Source: JBCBST01 sp039819115
Lineage (GTDB): Bacteria > Bacteroidota > Rhodothermia > Balneolales > Balneolaceae
DNA: 46,471 nt
Reading direction: 5' to 3'
NCBI GenBank assembly: GCA_039819115.1
Contig: JBCBST010000009.1
Location: 1-46,471, forward strand
In this document: positions 8,280-17,813 of the stretch, in pieces
Numbering within the stretch: position 1 is the first letter of the stretch
Layout of the letters: every line of letters begins with the position of its first letter
The notes under the pieces: generated by a model
The model's input: the letters and a program-made list of their open reading frames with translations, nothing else
What the model was told of the DNA's origin: nothing
Databases searched by the model: none
Program-made: the position numbers and the translations under genes

Positions 8280-11200
8280 ATGAAGCAAGTTCTACAGTCA
8301 AGCCTGTTTATCATTGTGTTCACAGGTTTTTTATCAGTCTCAGTCCATTCCCAAAGTACGCTCGAAATTGAACGGCCAGATAAGGAATTGTACGAATATT
8401 TAAAGCGCACGGGGCAGCTGGATACAACTGCTTCGGAGGTTAACTCTCAAAAGCTTAAAGACCTGGAGAGTATTAATTTTCCGGCTGAAGAAATCTGGAA
8501 CAAAACTCCGTGGCCCGATCCGGCGTTTAACTTTTTTCCGACTCAAATTCCAAGACGTGCCGGTGATATAAACGGTGATGGGTTTGAAGATTTTTACTTC
8601 AAGGCAAACGCAACTAATGAACGTAGCAGTTTTATTGTAGCTGATGAAATTGAAAAGTATTTCTTCTATTGGGGTGGTGAGGAGCTTAACCGCGAATATG
8701 ATCAAATTCTCTACCGAACCTCAAGTCCTTCTACAAACAGTCAGGGTTATCCATTAGGCGATTTGACCAGTGATACGTTTTCGGATTTCTTACTATCCCA
8801 TTCTGGAGGAATCGAATTTTTGGAGGGAGCTTCTGAGGGCTTAAGAAGAAATTCATTATATGATTCGCTAGAGAATGCGGTTATTCTTGACCTAGTTGAT
8901 AAAGTGAACTCACGTACTCTCTTTAATGATATCGATGGTGATGGTGACCGGGATATTTCTGGTACTTTTAACACATTTAATTTCGAAAAAAATGTAAGCG
9001 AATATTATTACTATACATATAGCCCTGATACCTCGTTAGGAACAACTTCGTATAGCGAGCTGTTGATACCAGATAGTGGCCGGACTTTTTTGTTAGGCCA
9101 ACAAGTTGTGTCGGGTGATACATTGCTTACGTTCTTTGATCAAAACTCCGGTCGTCAATTTGTTATTGATACCTACATAAAAGAAAATGATTCTCTACGT
9201 GCTGTAGATCAACTCATTTTCCCACCGGAGCCTGTGTCCAGTCAGCTTTCTCCTGAAACTCTATTTTTTGAAGATTTCAACGGAGATGGGATTAAAGATC
9301 TTATGTTTTATTCAAGAATCTCACCGTTTCTTGGTGCACCGCCAACCTACTATTTGGTTAATGGAAATGCCGCGTTTACAATTGATCTTACAGATGATGA
9401 TTTTTTTGAAGTTTCTGATGTTAGCTTATTTCCTGATCATCCTCTGCTAAACCCTGCCGACTCTTTATATAATCTTTTAGTTCCTATCACTGATATTGAT
9501 GGTGATGGCAGAACAGAATTTGTATTACGAAGCTTCGATAATAAAAAAATATTTGTAGCACATCTTTCTTCTGCCAGCTCTGAACCGGCTATTGAAATTG
9601 AGCATGAATTCGACTTAGAACCTATTTTTGGAGGTGAGGCTTCTGCTTCAGTTATTGAGGTTCAAGATAACATTGCCAACTACACTGGAAAACCATTCAG
9701 CTGGCCCTTCCGCGTAGAAACGGACAGCTTGTACATAACAGCCTTTTTGGAAATCGATACCCTGGAGAATGCAGGAGCTTCGAATTATTCCATAGCACAT
9801 TTTGAGTATAGGAAACGGGATTTTGACAGAACCACTATTAATGAAATCTTTCTCTTGGGAGATCCGGAACAAGACGGAATAGATAATTTCGGACTTGAGA
9901 TGACTACAACCTTAGGGGAGGCCTATCTTCGGGTATATAACGGTTTCAGGGAAGAGGATTATGTTGATATACAGGTAGAATCGCCTTCAGACTATACCAT
10001 ACTGGAAGCAACTGCAGGTCATTTTCTTTCTCAGGAGACTCAACACATAGCCCTTCTGCTCGGAGAGACAACGACGTCCAATGAACTGAACGATCAGCTA
10101 TTGATTTACGCTATGGATGACCTTAAAAATCCAAGTCACATCATTACACCGTCTGATTTAGATCCCGAATTAGAAGGAATGCGGGTGATATCCAGTCTGG
10201 GAGATATAAACAATGATGGATATGATGACTTGGGAATTTCAGCGCCCAACACTAATCAGTTTCTAAAGCTATTCATCTTCCTGGGAGGAGAAGAGTTATC
10301 CGAATCTCCGGATATTGTGATCGATTACTCTGCTCCTGAATATCCCGGCGAGACTGCAAACAGAGGAATTTCTGTTGTTCAGGATGTTGGAGATATCAAT
10401 GGGGATGGTATCGATGATTTTGTGACCGGCGATCCACGAAGAGATATCTTAGGAATAGGTTCTTTTTCTGCAGCAGGAGCGTTTTACCTCCATTATGGTC
10501 AGGATTCAGAGCTGCCCGATTTTACTATTGCAGACGAAATGTTTTATCCGGATACCACCACCCGGGAAGAAACCGCTATTTATCTCGGTGTAAATGAGAT
10601 TGCACATGGTGATTTCAATGGTGATGGGCTGCAAGACATTGCTACTTTCCCGGCCTGGAAACTCAACGGAGGTGATTTTAAGTTTTATTACCAAACCGAA
10701 AATGGGTTTAATAGTCAGCCCGATATCACGTTGGGTTCAAGTTGGTCATTTACCCCTTCCAGATTGAATTTCATAGGGGGAGGCTACTTATCCAGTGTGG
10801 AGGACCTTAATGGAGATGGAAGAGATGAATTACTGTATGTACCTGGGGGCAATTCTAGAAGGGAAGGCGCCTATTTATATAATTACGATGAAAATAACTT
10901 TGATAACAAGCTCACATTTTTTGGCAATATAGGTGGTTCCAGGGACTATGCTTTTGCTACGTATGTATCAGGGCAACAGGAAAGAACCGTTATCGGAGAC
11001 TTTACCGGTGATGGTGTTCAAAGCTTTATCGTATTCCAGAGAGCATTTCATTACCGCGATATGCCCATCTATCGTTTTGAACTGGGGGCAACAGTGGTCA
11101 GTACTGAAGCGACAGAAACCCCAATTACGTTTGGACTGGAGCAGAACTACCCAAACCCGTTTAACCCCAGCACCAATATCGAATTTAGCATTCCACAGGC

Positions 11201-11387
11201 ATCGCACGTCTCGCTTACCGTGTACAACGTGCTAGGCCAGAAAGTATCCCAGTTAATTGATAACCGAATGTCTGTGGGATCTCATACGGTTAACTTTGAT
11301 GCTTCTGCGCTTGCCAGTGGGTTATACATCTATCGCCTGGAAGCAGGTGAACAGATTCAAACTAAAAAAATGATGCTGATCAAATAG
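8280..11387 (+). CDS. Secreted FG-GAP/VCBS repeat protein with T9SS type A sorting domain
   Basis: A 1035-residue protein with a signal peptide (residues 1-25, ending SVHSQ). At least nine calcium-binding-like loops of the form D-x-(N/D)-x-DG-x-x-D occur at about residues 95, 218, 331, 404, 641, 704, 777, 841 and 907 (for example GDINGDGIDDF). These are hallmarks of FG-GAP/VCBS propeller blades, which usually mediate binding or adhesion. Residues ~946-1035 form the C-terminal sorting domain, with QNYPNPFNPST, then YNVLGQ, ASGLYIYRL and the terminal KKMMLIK. In related bacteria this domain directs passage through the type IX system and surface attachment. No enzymatic domain is visible. It stands alone and is convergent with the kinase at 11408, with only 20 bases between the stops. 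Confidence 0.92.
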   Translation: MKQVLQSSLFIIVFTGFLSVSVHSQSTLEIERPDKELYEYLKRTGQLDTTASEVNSQKLKDLESINFPAEEIWNKTPWPDPAFNFFPTQIPRRAGDINGDGFEDFYFKANATNERSSFIVADEIEKYFFYWGGEELNREYDQILYRTSSPSTNSQGYPLGDLTSDTFSDFLLSHSGGIEFLEGASEGLRRNSLYDSLENAVILDLVDKVNSRTLFNDIDGDGDRDISGTFNTFNFEKNVSEYYYYTYSPDTSLGTTSYSELLIPDSGRTFLLGQQVVSGDTLLTFFDQNSGRQFVIDTYIKENDSLRAVDQLIFPPEPVSSQLSPETLFFEDFNGDGIKDLMFYSRISPFLGAPPTYYLVNGNAAFTIDLTDDDFFEVSDVSLFPDHPLLNPADSLYNLLVPITDIDGDGRTEFVLRSFDNKKIFVAHLSSASSEPAIEIEHEFDLEPIFGGEASASVIEVQDNIANYTGKPFSWPFRVETDSLYITAFLEIDTLENAGASNYSIAHFEYRKRDFDRTTINEIFLLGDPEQDGIDNFGLEMTTTLGEAYLRVYNGFREEDYVDIQVESPSDYTILEATAGHFLSQETQHIALLLGETTTSNELNDQLLIYAMDDLKNPSHIITPSDLDPELEGMRVISSLGDINNDGYDDLGISAPNTNQFLKLFIFLGGEELSESPDIVIDYSAPEYPGETANRGISVVQDVGDINGDGIDDFVTGDPRRDILGIGSFSAAGAFYLHYGQDSELPDFTIADEMFYPDTTTREETAIYLGVNEIAHGDFNGDGLQDIATFPAWKLNGGDFKFYYQTENGFNSQPDITLGSSWSFTPSRLNFIGGGYLSSVEDLNGDGRDELLYVPGGNSRREGAYLYNYDENNFDNKLTFFGNIGGSRDYAFATYVSGQQERTVIGDFTGDGVQSFIVFQRAFHYRDMPIYRFELGATVVSTEATETPITFGLEQNYPNPFNPSTNIEFSIPQASHVSLTVYNVLGQKVSQLIDNRMSVGSHTVNFDASALASGLYIYRLEAGEQIQTKKMMLIK

Positions 11388-11407
11388 CGTGCGCGGAGCC
11401 AGAGCGC

Positions 11408-13768
11408 TTATGCCAAAGGGATATGGATCCTCACCTGTGTCCCTTTGTTCTTTGCTGAATCAATATGAATGGTTCCATTCAATTGTTGAATCGCTTTCTG
11501 GATAATGGGTAAGCCCAACCCGGTTCCTTCGGTCTGATCGGTATTCGAGCCCCTTTTAAATGATTCAAATACCAGGTCTTGCTCTTTCCTGGGTATGCCA
11601 ATACCATGATCTTTGCAGATAAACCGAAACGAATCATCATCTATGGTATAAGTAATCTCAATGGGCGTATCGGGAGCAGAATACTTTGCGGCATTCTCAA
11701 GCACATTTCGCACAATCAGCTCGAGCAGGTTGCGATCGGATCGGAAGGAAGTTCTCGAAGAATCGGATGTAATCGTTACATCCCGGTTATGTACATGGCT
11801 TGATTCAGAAACGTCCATGATTTCTTTTAGCAGCGAAGGAAATACAATCTCTTCCAGTTCGAGCAGCCCCGATTGTGCATCGAGTTTCCCAAGCTGCAAC
11901 ACGTTTTTAACGAGGCTCTCAATTTTAAGGGATGATGAGTGAATGCGATGGATTCGTTTTTGAACCTCTTCTTCCGTAAAGCGATGAAGATTATCCGTCA
12001 GGATTTCGGTGGTTGATAAGATGCTGGTTAACGGAGTCCGAAACTCATGAGATACCATCGACACAAAATTCCGGTTTAGTTCATTGTAATTACGTTCCGA
12101 TTCCAAAGCCCTTCGCAAATCGAGTTCCGCCTGTTTTTTATGGGTTATATCGCGGTATTCCCAAAGATGCCCCAGATACTGGTCTTCATTAAAAATGGGG
12201 ATAAAATCCCGCTCAAAAATGCTCCCGTTTTTAAACACCACCTCTTCATTGACCACAGGTTGCCGATCCTGTACAATACGACTGATGCGAGGTGCAAACA
12301 ATTCGGGTTGCTTTACCAGGTGTTTACTTTGCTCTGCGCTAGACCTGCAATCGTAGCCAATAAGGTCGTCTGGTTTTACCGGGATTTCGAACAGGTCACA
12401 GAATTCCTGGTTGGCTACCACAATACGCCGGTTGGCATCTTCCAGCAGGATGCCCGAGTTCAGGTTTTGAATAAGTGTTCGTAATCGTTTTGATGCATTG
12501 AGTACTTCCCGCTGCGATTCCTTTATGTTGGTGATATCCAGTGCAAAGCCCAGTACCATTCCCAGTTCACCGGTTTCGTCCAGAACGGGATGAAAGAAAC
12601 GCTGTTTCCATACTTCATGTCCCTCCGGTGACAGCATCTTCTCTTCAAAGGATGAAATCGTTTTTGTTTCTTTTACCCGGTTAAATGTAGTTCTTCGGTC
12701 TTCCGCGATTTTTTTTGGTTTACCCCGATAAGCCACGTACTCGAAGTCGTCTTTACCAAGAAGCCATCTTCTGATATCCGGATTTTTAATTGCCTGAGGA
12801 TTAACAAAACGATAGGTGTGGTCCGGGTTGAACACCACCAGCTCTGCAGGTATGGAGTTGAGTACATTTTCATAAAACTGCTTTTGCTCAACCAGCATGA
12901 GCTGGGTCTGATTTTTTTCAATTTCGGCCTCTAATGCTGAACGGTATGCGTTTAACATGGAAATTTCGTCTTCCGTCCAGGTTTGTTGGCCTAAAAACGA
13001 TTCTACTTCGATAACACCAATCAGCTTCTGCTTTATGAATAATGGCAAAATCAGAAGGGATTCCGCATCCGAATCGGTAAACGTCAGACCTATTTCATTA
13101 TCAATGTGTTCAAAATGCTGAGAGGTGAGCACAGGGTAACGCTCAAACTGGTTAAGCAGGTTGGCGTACAGGGAGGGGAGTAATTCCCGTTCTTTGATCA
13201 GTGTTATAAAGCTTTTACCCCGTTGAGTGGTCCAGAGCACCTGGTTATTCCCGGTTCCGGTTACCTGTTCATCAAAGAATAAAACGCCGATTCGGTCAGC
13301 TTCCGAATGTTCTCCTAAACTGAAAATAGAGGAGGTTAACGCATCCGTAAATTGTTCCGTATTAAACAGGGTGGAAATTGCCTGGGAAGCTCCGAAGATA
13401 AGCTGATCCTTTTTTTTAAGTTCGTGTTTAACCTGCTCCAGTGAACCTGAACCCAGCAACACATACACCGATCCGGAATACGTATTGTCTTGCAACATAG
13501 GAATTTGATTCACCTCAGCCTGTACCAGGTCGCCGGATTTTTGGATGAGCGAAAACTGGTAATGTTGTCGAATCCCCAGTTTAGCCTTCATGTGTTTCCT
13601 GAAGATATAGGGGTGCTGATGTTTTGGAATAAAGTGAAGAGGAGATAACCCGATTACTTCGTTGGGTTCATACCCCAGGAGCCGGGCATGTTTCTCGTTA
13701 ATAAAAGACAACTGGTCTGAATCGTCCGCAACAAACAGGATTTCACTTACGCCATTAGAAATAGTCAT
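11408..13768 (-). CDS. PAS/GAF sensor histidine kinase
   Basis: A 786-residue kinase without obvious membrane segments, so probably cytosolic. Order of domains: PAS (about 1-115, with FINEKHARLLGYEPNEVIG), GAF-like (about 130-290), PAS (about 300-415), PAS (about 425-540, ILLEDANRRIVVANQEF), HisKA with the phosphoacceptor His574 in SHEFRTPLTS, and HATPase_c with the N box NVLENAAKYS and G boxes DHGIGIP and GTGLGLPI. All catalytic motifs look intact. The gene begins 11 bases after the stop of the REC protein at 13780, so the two form an operon and the REC protein is the likely partner. The sensed signal is unknown. Confidence 0.93.
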   Translation of the reverse strand: MTISNGVSEILFVADDSDQLSFINEKHARLLGYEPNEVIGLSPLHFIPKHQHPYIFRKHMKAKLGIRQHYQFSLIQKSGDLVQAEVNQIPMLQDNTYSGSVYVLLGSGSLEQVKHELKKKDQLIFGASQAISTLFNTEQFTDALTSSIFSLGEHSEADRIGVLFFDEQVTGTGNNQVLWTTQRGKSFITLIKERELLPSLYANLLNQFERYPVLTSQHFEHIDNEIGLTFTDSDAESLLILPLFIKQKLIGVIEVESFLGQQTWTEDEISMLNAYRSALEAEIEKNQTQLMLVEQKQFYENVLNSIPAELVVFNPDHTYRFVNPQAIKNPDIRRWLLGKDDFEYVAYRGKPKKIAEDRRTTFNRVKETKTISSFEEKMLSPEGHEVWKQRFFHPVLDETGELGMVLGFALDITNIKESQREVLNASKRLRTLIQNLNSGILLEDANRRIVVANQEFCDLFEIPVKPDDLIGYDCRSSAEQSKHLVKQPELFAPRISRIVQDRQPVVNEEVVFKNGSIFERDFIPIFNEDQYLGHLWEYRDITHKKQAELDLRRALESERNYNELNRNFVSMVSHEFRTPLTSILSTTEILTDNLHRFTEEEVQKRIHRIHSSSLKIESLVKNVLQLGKLDAQSGLLELEEIVFPSLLKEIMDVSESSHVHNRDVTITSDSSRTSFRSDRNLLELIVRNVLENAAKYSAPDTPIEITYTIDDDSFRFICKDHGIGIPRKEQDLVFESFKRGSNTDQTEGTGLGLPIIQKAIQQLNGTIHIDSAKNKGTQVRIHIPLA

Positions 13769-13779
13769 AGATCCGACGC

Positions 13780-14799
13780 CTAAAAATCGAGCGGAAAATG
13801 AATGGAATAGCGCACCTGTTCCCCAACTTCCTGCACCGTTAAAGAAGTACCCAACTGATCGAGGTATGCGTTGAGGAGTACAGATTCTGTTTCAGGTGAT
13901 TCGGCTGATGGGTAATGATCGTGCTGCCGGGGGATGGAAATGCTGAACTCCACGTTTTTCTGATGAAGCTCCGAGGAGATGATGGTAGAATCATACAGAT
14001 GTCCGCCATTCCCTTTCTTAAGAATAGCACCCATTTCATGAACAAACAGTCCAAACGGTATGGCTTGTTTTAACGACATTCTGAAGGATTGAATGGAATA
14101 CCGGGAAGGATCAACCCCGGGATAAGAAAGACCGAGAATGCCATAAAGGAGTTTCCGCATGTTTACTTTAGACAACATATCACTTGCAAACGCTTCTTTA
14201 TGAATGATGCCAAGTGCCTGAATGCGATCTTTTATAGCTGCATTGTTCGACTCACCTCCTGTGCTTTTTCCGAGGTCGAAGAATGATAAAATCAGCCTGA
14301 GATTATCCTTCAGGCTATGGCGTACTTCTTGTTTCAGTATCAAATTCTCTTTAGCGATTTCTTCGATCGTGCCATTGACCATAGCACGGTATTGTTCTTC
14401 TACCAGGAGTTTTCGCCAGGTATATTTCTCGTATTGCGTATGAATGGTTTCCAGTAACTCTTTCTGAGTAAATGGCTTGATTAAATAGTCATCAGCGCCA
14501 AGTTGCATCCCTTTACGAAGATTCTCTCGTTCAGAAAGTGCGGTTAGAAATACAAATGGTACAGTTGGTTTGGCCGATGTTTTACGGTAGGAATCCAGTA
14601 ACTCGTAACCGTCCATTTCCGGCATCATGACGTCACTGATCACCAGATCAAGATCCTGGTCGATAAGAATGTCGAGTGCTTCTCTGCCGTTTTGAGCCTC
14701 AACCGTTTCGATTTTTTCCAGCTTCAAAATATCAATGATACTCTCGCGGATAGCTAAATCATCCTCCACGACAAGTACCTTTCTTACCTTCTGTACCAT
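13780..14799 (-). CDS. Response regulator with degenerate HisKA_2-like histidine kinase output
   Basis: A 339-residue protein. Residues 6-122 are an intact receiver: acidic pair Asp13-Asp14, phosphoacceptor Asp56 in SDVMMPEMDG, Thr86 and Lys108. Residues ~150-330 align with the HisKA_2/HATPase family: RHSLKDNLRLILSFF with His161 matches HHRVKNNL, and AIPFGLFVHEMGAIL (246-260) matches the segment that carries the N box in active kinases. Both N-box asparagines are absent, and no DxGxG box is visible after it, so ATP binding is unlikely. It could act as a phosphotransferase with His161, as degenerate kinases such as Spo0B or ChpT do, or only as a dimerising adaptor. It is the first gene of the operon with the PAS/GAF kinase. 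Confidence 0.85.
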   Translation of the reverse strand: MVQKVRKVLVVEDDLAIRESIIDILKLEKIETVEAQNGREALDILIDQDLDLVISDVMMPEMDGYELLDSYRKTSAKPTVPFVFLTALSERENLRKGMQLGADDYLIKPFTQKELLETIHTQYEKYTWRKLLVEEQYRAMVNGTIEEIAKENLILKQEVRHSLKDNLRLILSFFDLGKSTGGESNNAAIKDRIQALGIIHKEAFASDMLSKVNMRKLLYGILGLSYPGVDPSRYSIQSFRMSLKQAIPFGLFVHEMGAILKKGNGGHLYDSTIISSELHQKNVEFSISIPRQHDHYPSAESPETESVLLNAYLDQLGTSLTVQEVGEQVRYSIHFPLDF

Positions 14800-14868
14800 A
14801 AAACTACCCTGATAAATCCTTACCTAAAGCCTGTCCTTCGCTATTATTACCAAATTGTTAATAAGAAC

Positions 14869-14960
14869 GTTTCCCACCACAAAAACAATAAAAAAACTCT
14901 AATAACCGCGGGTTATGCTCTCTGAGTGGTAGAGTTTCCAGAAATAAGAGTAGTGGAAAC
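14869..14960. other. Nested inverted repeats between two minus-strand genes
   Basis: The outer arms GTTTCCCACCAC (14869-14880) and GTAGTGGAAAC (14950-14960) can pair with one bulge and one mismatch. Inside lie AAACTCT/AGAGTTT (14894-14900/14931-14937) and the hairpin ATAACC-GCG-GGTTAT (14902-14916). A second GTTTCC at 14934-14939 can also pair with GGAAAC at 14955-14960, which competes with the inner stem. This may be only an elaborate terminator or a leader of the response-regulator gene. Confidence 0.45.
14889..14937 (-). terminator. Probable terminator of the His-rich membrane protein gene
   Basis: Read on the minus strand, AAACTCT pairs with AGAGTTT across a loop that contains a second perfect hairpin (ATAACC/GGTTAT), and a run of seven T follows. 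It lies about 55 bases downstream of the stop of the membrane protein gene at 14993. Confidence 0.5.
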
Positions 14961-14992
14961 AGACCTGGTACAGGGACGATAAGAAGGGAATA

Positions 14993-16162
14993 TCAGGCGG
15001 TTTTAAGCTTCAGGTCTTTAGCGAGTTCCTTGTCTTTACTGGTTTTCCAGATGAACTGATCCAGAAAGTAATGGTGAAGGGCCAGCCCTAACAGGATTCC
15101 CTGGAGGAGCTTATCCGTTCCAAAGTCCGCAAATAGGGTAACGTTGCTGGTTACAGCGATAGGTATACATCCCGGATGAACCTCAAACGTACAGCCTAAC
15201 ACCCGGAATAAAACGCCCATGCCAATGGCAATCAGAGCGTATCGGGATAACGATTTTGAAAGCCATGCAGAGATTCCATAGTCTGATCGATTTCTGGCTT
15301 TCTTGTATCGGTTTTTATGATGAAACCATACTATTGCATGATACTGAAGGTCATGAAAAATGGTGACGAAGGCGCCAAATGCAAAAATGCCCGCTTCAAC
15401 CACGGCATCAGAAAAACAGATAAATATGTGCAGAGGAATTACAGCTAAAAGAAAAAGAGCTTTTGGCAGGTTCAGGGGGATACCTTGTTTCATTAAGCTC
15501 CACTGCCGCCAGATATAAAGCAGAGCGAGTACTCCGATGGTGGTTAGAGTGACCCAGGTAACCAGCTCAACGACGGTAATGGGGAGCCAGCTTTCAAACC
15601 AGCCCACAATCGGAGTGGTTAATGAACTGGCGTCCGGGAATCGAACAATAAATACGAGAAAAGGGAGCATCAAACCCGCATAGAGTAGCGAAGAATCCAG
15701 TTTATAATCGAACGTACTGGTTTCATTATTCTTCTTCTTGTATAAGGCCAAAAACCCATAGTGTTGGCGTACGACATGCCAATAGGCCCAGATTCCAAAG
15801 AATGAGGTAAATATAATCCAGGGAGTCTCGTAATTGGTGCTACCGGCTTTGAATATGATGAAGCAAACCAGTACAACGACCGGACCTGCCACAAACCATA
15901 GCAGACTCCAGAGTAGCAGAGGTTTGCGCTGTTTAAACTCCTGTTTGTCGAGATAGGTACGGCTATACGTTCCAAAAAAATGGGGAGTATCGATCAGAGC
16001 AACCCAAAAAAACCAAATGGTAACCATATCCCAACCCAGTCCTTCATACATAAACATGAGGAGGTATCCGCCAAGTGCGCCTCCAATAAACCATATCAGA
16101 TCGGTTTGACGGTTTATAATCCAGTTTGAACTGATAGAAAGTGATGGGGAAGCAGCTTGCAT
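14993..16162 (-). CDS. Histidine-rich polytopic membrane protein, unknown function
   Basis: A 389-residue protein read from the ATG at 16162; an in-frame TTG at 16201 would add 13 residues that do not look useful. Roughly eight to ten hydrophobic segments are visible, placing it in the inner membrane. Conserved-looking histidines sit at membrane edges: DTPHFFGTYSRT, YWHVVRQHYGF, HDLQYHAIVWFHHKNR and LALHHYFLDQFIW. Clustered His in such positions is a feature of membrane di-metal oxygenases and hydroxylases and of the Brp/Blh family, but none of the diagnostic spacings is complete enough for me to assign one. It is divergent from purF and upstream of the two-component operon. Confidence 0.8.
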   Translation of the reverse strand: MQAASPSLSISSNWIINRQTDLIWFIGGALGGYLLMFMYEGLGWDMVTIWFFWVALIDTPHFFGTYSRTYLDKQEFKQRKPLLLWSLLWFVAGPVVVLVCFIIFKAGSTNYETPWIIFTSFFGIWAYWHVVRQHYGFLALYKKKNNETSTFDYKLDSSLLYAGLMLPFLVFIVRFPDASSLTTPIVGWFESWLPITVVELVTWVTLTTIGVLALLYIWRQWSLMKQGIPLNLPKALFLLAVIPLHIFICFSDAVVEAGIFAFGAFVTIFHDLQYHAIVWFHHKNRYKKARNRSDYGISAWLSKSLSRYALIAIGMGVLFRVLGCTFEVHPGCIPIAVTSNVTLFADFGTDKLLQGILLGLALHHYFLDQFIWKTSKDKELAKDLKLKTA

Positions 16163-16230
16163 AGTCTGGTATGAGGTTGGCAAAAGGTAGCAGGAAACCA
16201 AGGTCCGTTCAATTCCTTTGTTATTGCTTT

Positions 16231-16246
16231 GAACACTTTAATGTTC
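16231..16246. promoter_or_regulatory. Inverted repeat upstream of purF
   Basis: GAACA-CTTTAA-TGTTC lies in the divergent region between the membrane protein gene and purF, 65 bases before the purF start. Its place and symmetry fit a repressor site, but no regulator can be named. Confidence 0.3.
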
Positions 16247-16310
16247 GATTTCGGAATGGAATTGATATCTTTCTTATTATTCAGTCACACCTCACACTTT
16301 TCCCGTTTTA

Positions 16311-17813
16311 ATGAGCGATAAACCTCGCGAGTATTGTGGTATTTTTGGCGTTTTTGATCACCCAGACGCCGCCTTACTGACCTATTATGGCCTGCATTCC
16401 CTTCAGCACAGAGGTCAGGAATCAGCCGGTATCGTTACCAGCTACTATGATGATGCCCAGGAAAGATATCGTATGCCGGCGCACAAAGACTTTGGGTTAG
16501 TCCTTAAAGTGTTTGAAAAGCCCAAGATTCTTCAAAAAAATCTGAAGGGCCGAAATGCAATCGGGCATAACCGCTACTCTACATCCGGATCGTCCAAAAA
16601 CCCGGCAAACATACAGCCTTTCCGGGTACATTATGGGAAAGGCAACCTGGCTATCGGGCATAACGGTAATCTTTCCAATGCCCGACAAATACGTGATCGT
16701 TTTCGAAAAGAAGGGGTGTTGTTTCAAAGCACATCCGATACCGAGCTGATTTTACATCTGATTTCTCATAGTAAAAAAGAGACGCAACTGGATCAGATAC
16801 TGGATGCCCTTAGTCAGATAGAAGGGGCATACTGCTTAATCCTGCTCACCGATGATAAGTTGATTGCTGTTCGTGATCCAAATGGGTTCCGGCCACTGGC
16901 AATGGGTAAAGTAGATGGTTCTTTTTGTTTCGCTTCGGAAACATGTGCGTTCGACATCAATGGTGCTGAATACATCAGAGATGTGGAACCCGGCGAAGTG
17001 GTTGTGATCGATAAAGAGGCCAATGAGCTGGGGGAACCAAAATCCTATCGGATAGATCCGCAGGAAGGTACCGGGACAAGCCAGTGTATTTTTGAGTACG
17101 TCTACTTCTCACGTCCGGACAGTATCATCTTTGGAGAAATGGTAGATAAGGTGCGCCGTGACTTAGGAAAACAACTCGCGGAAGAGCACCCTATTCATGA
17201 GGTAATTCAACACTATAACCCGGATCGGAAGCCGGTGGTTATATCTGTTCCGGATTCGTCGAACACGGCTGCCCTTGGGTATGCAAGAGAAAATCAAAAA
17301 AGAGGGCAGGACTGTAAATACGATATTGGCCTTATTCGAAATCACTACGTTGGCAGAACGTTTATTTCTCCCGGACAGAAGTCGAGAGAACAAAAGGTTC
17401 GTACTAAATTTAACCCGGTTCGTGGCGTCATTGAAGGCCGTTCGGTTATCATAGTGGATGATTCCATTGTAAGAGGAACCACTTCCCGCCATCTGGTGGA
17501 TATGATCAGAGCCTGTAATCCACTCGAAATTCATTTTTTGGTCAGTTCGCCCCCTATCACAGACCCATGCTACTATGGGATGGATTTCCCAAGTACGGAA
17601 GAGTTGATTGCCAATAAGTACCATCGAAACATTGAAGACATGGCTAAGGCCATTGGAGTAGATAGCCTGAGATATTTATCGCCGGATGGGTTAGTAAGTG
17701 CGGTAAAGCGTGCTAATCAGGGTTCCGCGGACTATTGTACGGCTTGTTTTACAGGTAAATATCCGGTTCCTGTCAACTTTGGAGTTGAAAAAGAAGAGAA
17801 CGAACTGGTTTAA
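16311..17813 (+). CDS. purF: Amidophosphoribosyltransferase
   Basis: A 500-residue enzyme that makes 5-phosphoribosylamine from PRPP and glutamine in the first step of purine synthesis. Cys9 (after MSDKPREY) is the N-terminal nucleophile, so a propeptide of eight residues should be removed, as in the Bacillus-type enzyme. The glutaminase part shows HRGQESAGI and GHNRYSTSG, and the PRPP loop is VIIVDDSIVRGTTSRHL. Cysteines in SQCIFEY, DPCYYGMD and YCTACF match the four ligands of the [4Fe-4S] cluster of the B. subtilis-type subfamily. Its stop overlaps the start of engB by one base, so they are co-translated. Confidence 0.97.
   Translation: MSDKPREYCGIFGVFDHPDAALLTYYGLHSLQHRGQESAGIVTSYYDDAQERYRMPAHKDFGLVLKVFEKPKILQKNLKGRNAIGHNRYSTSGSSKNPANIQPFRVHYGKGNLAIGHNGNLSNARQIRDRFRKEGVLFQSTSDTELILHLISHSKKETQLDQILDALSQIEGAYCLILLTDDKLIAVRDPNGFRPLAMGKVDGSFCFASETCAFDINGAEYIRDVEPGEVVVIDKEANELGEPKSYRIDPQEGTGTSQCIFEYVYFSRPDSIIFGEMVDKVRRDLGKQLAEEHPIHEVIQHYNPDRKPVVISVPDSSNTAALGYARENQKRGQDCKYDIGLIRNHYVGRTFISPGQKSREQKVRTKFNPVRGVIEGRSVIIVDDSIVRGTTSRHLVDMIRACNPLEIHFLVSSPPITDPCYYGMDFPSTEELIANKYHRNIEDMAKAIGVDSLRYLSPDGLVSAVKRANQGSADYCTACFTGKYPVPVNFGVEKEENELV

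Noticed and set aside
12140..12484. Plus-strand frame of 114 residues
   Set aside because: It is the antisense of the PAS/GAF kinase domain sequence.
17163..17624. Minus-strand frame of 153 residues
   Set aside because: It is opposite the purF coding sequence, which has clear catalytic motifs.
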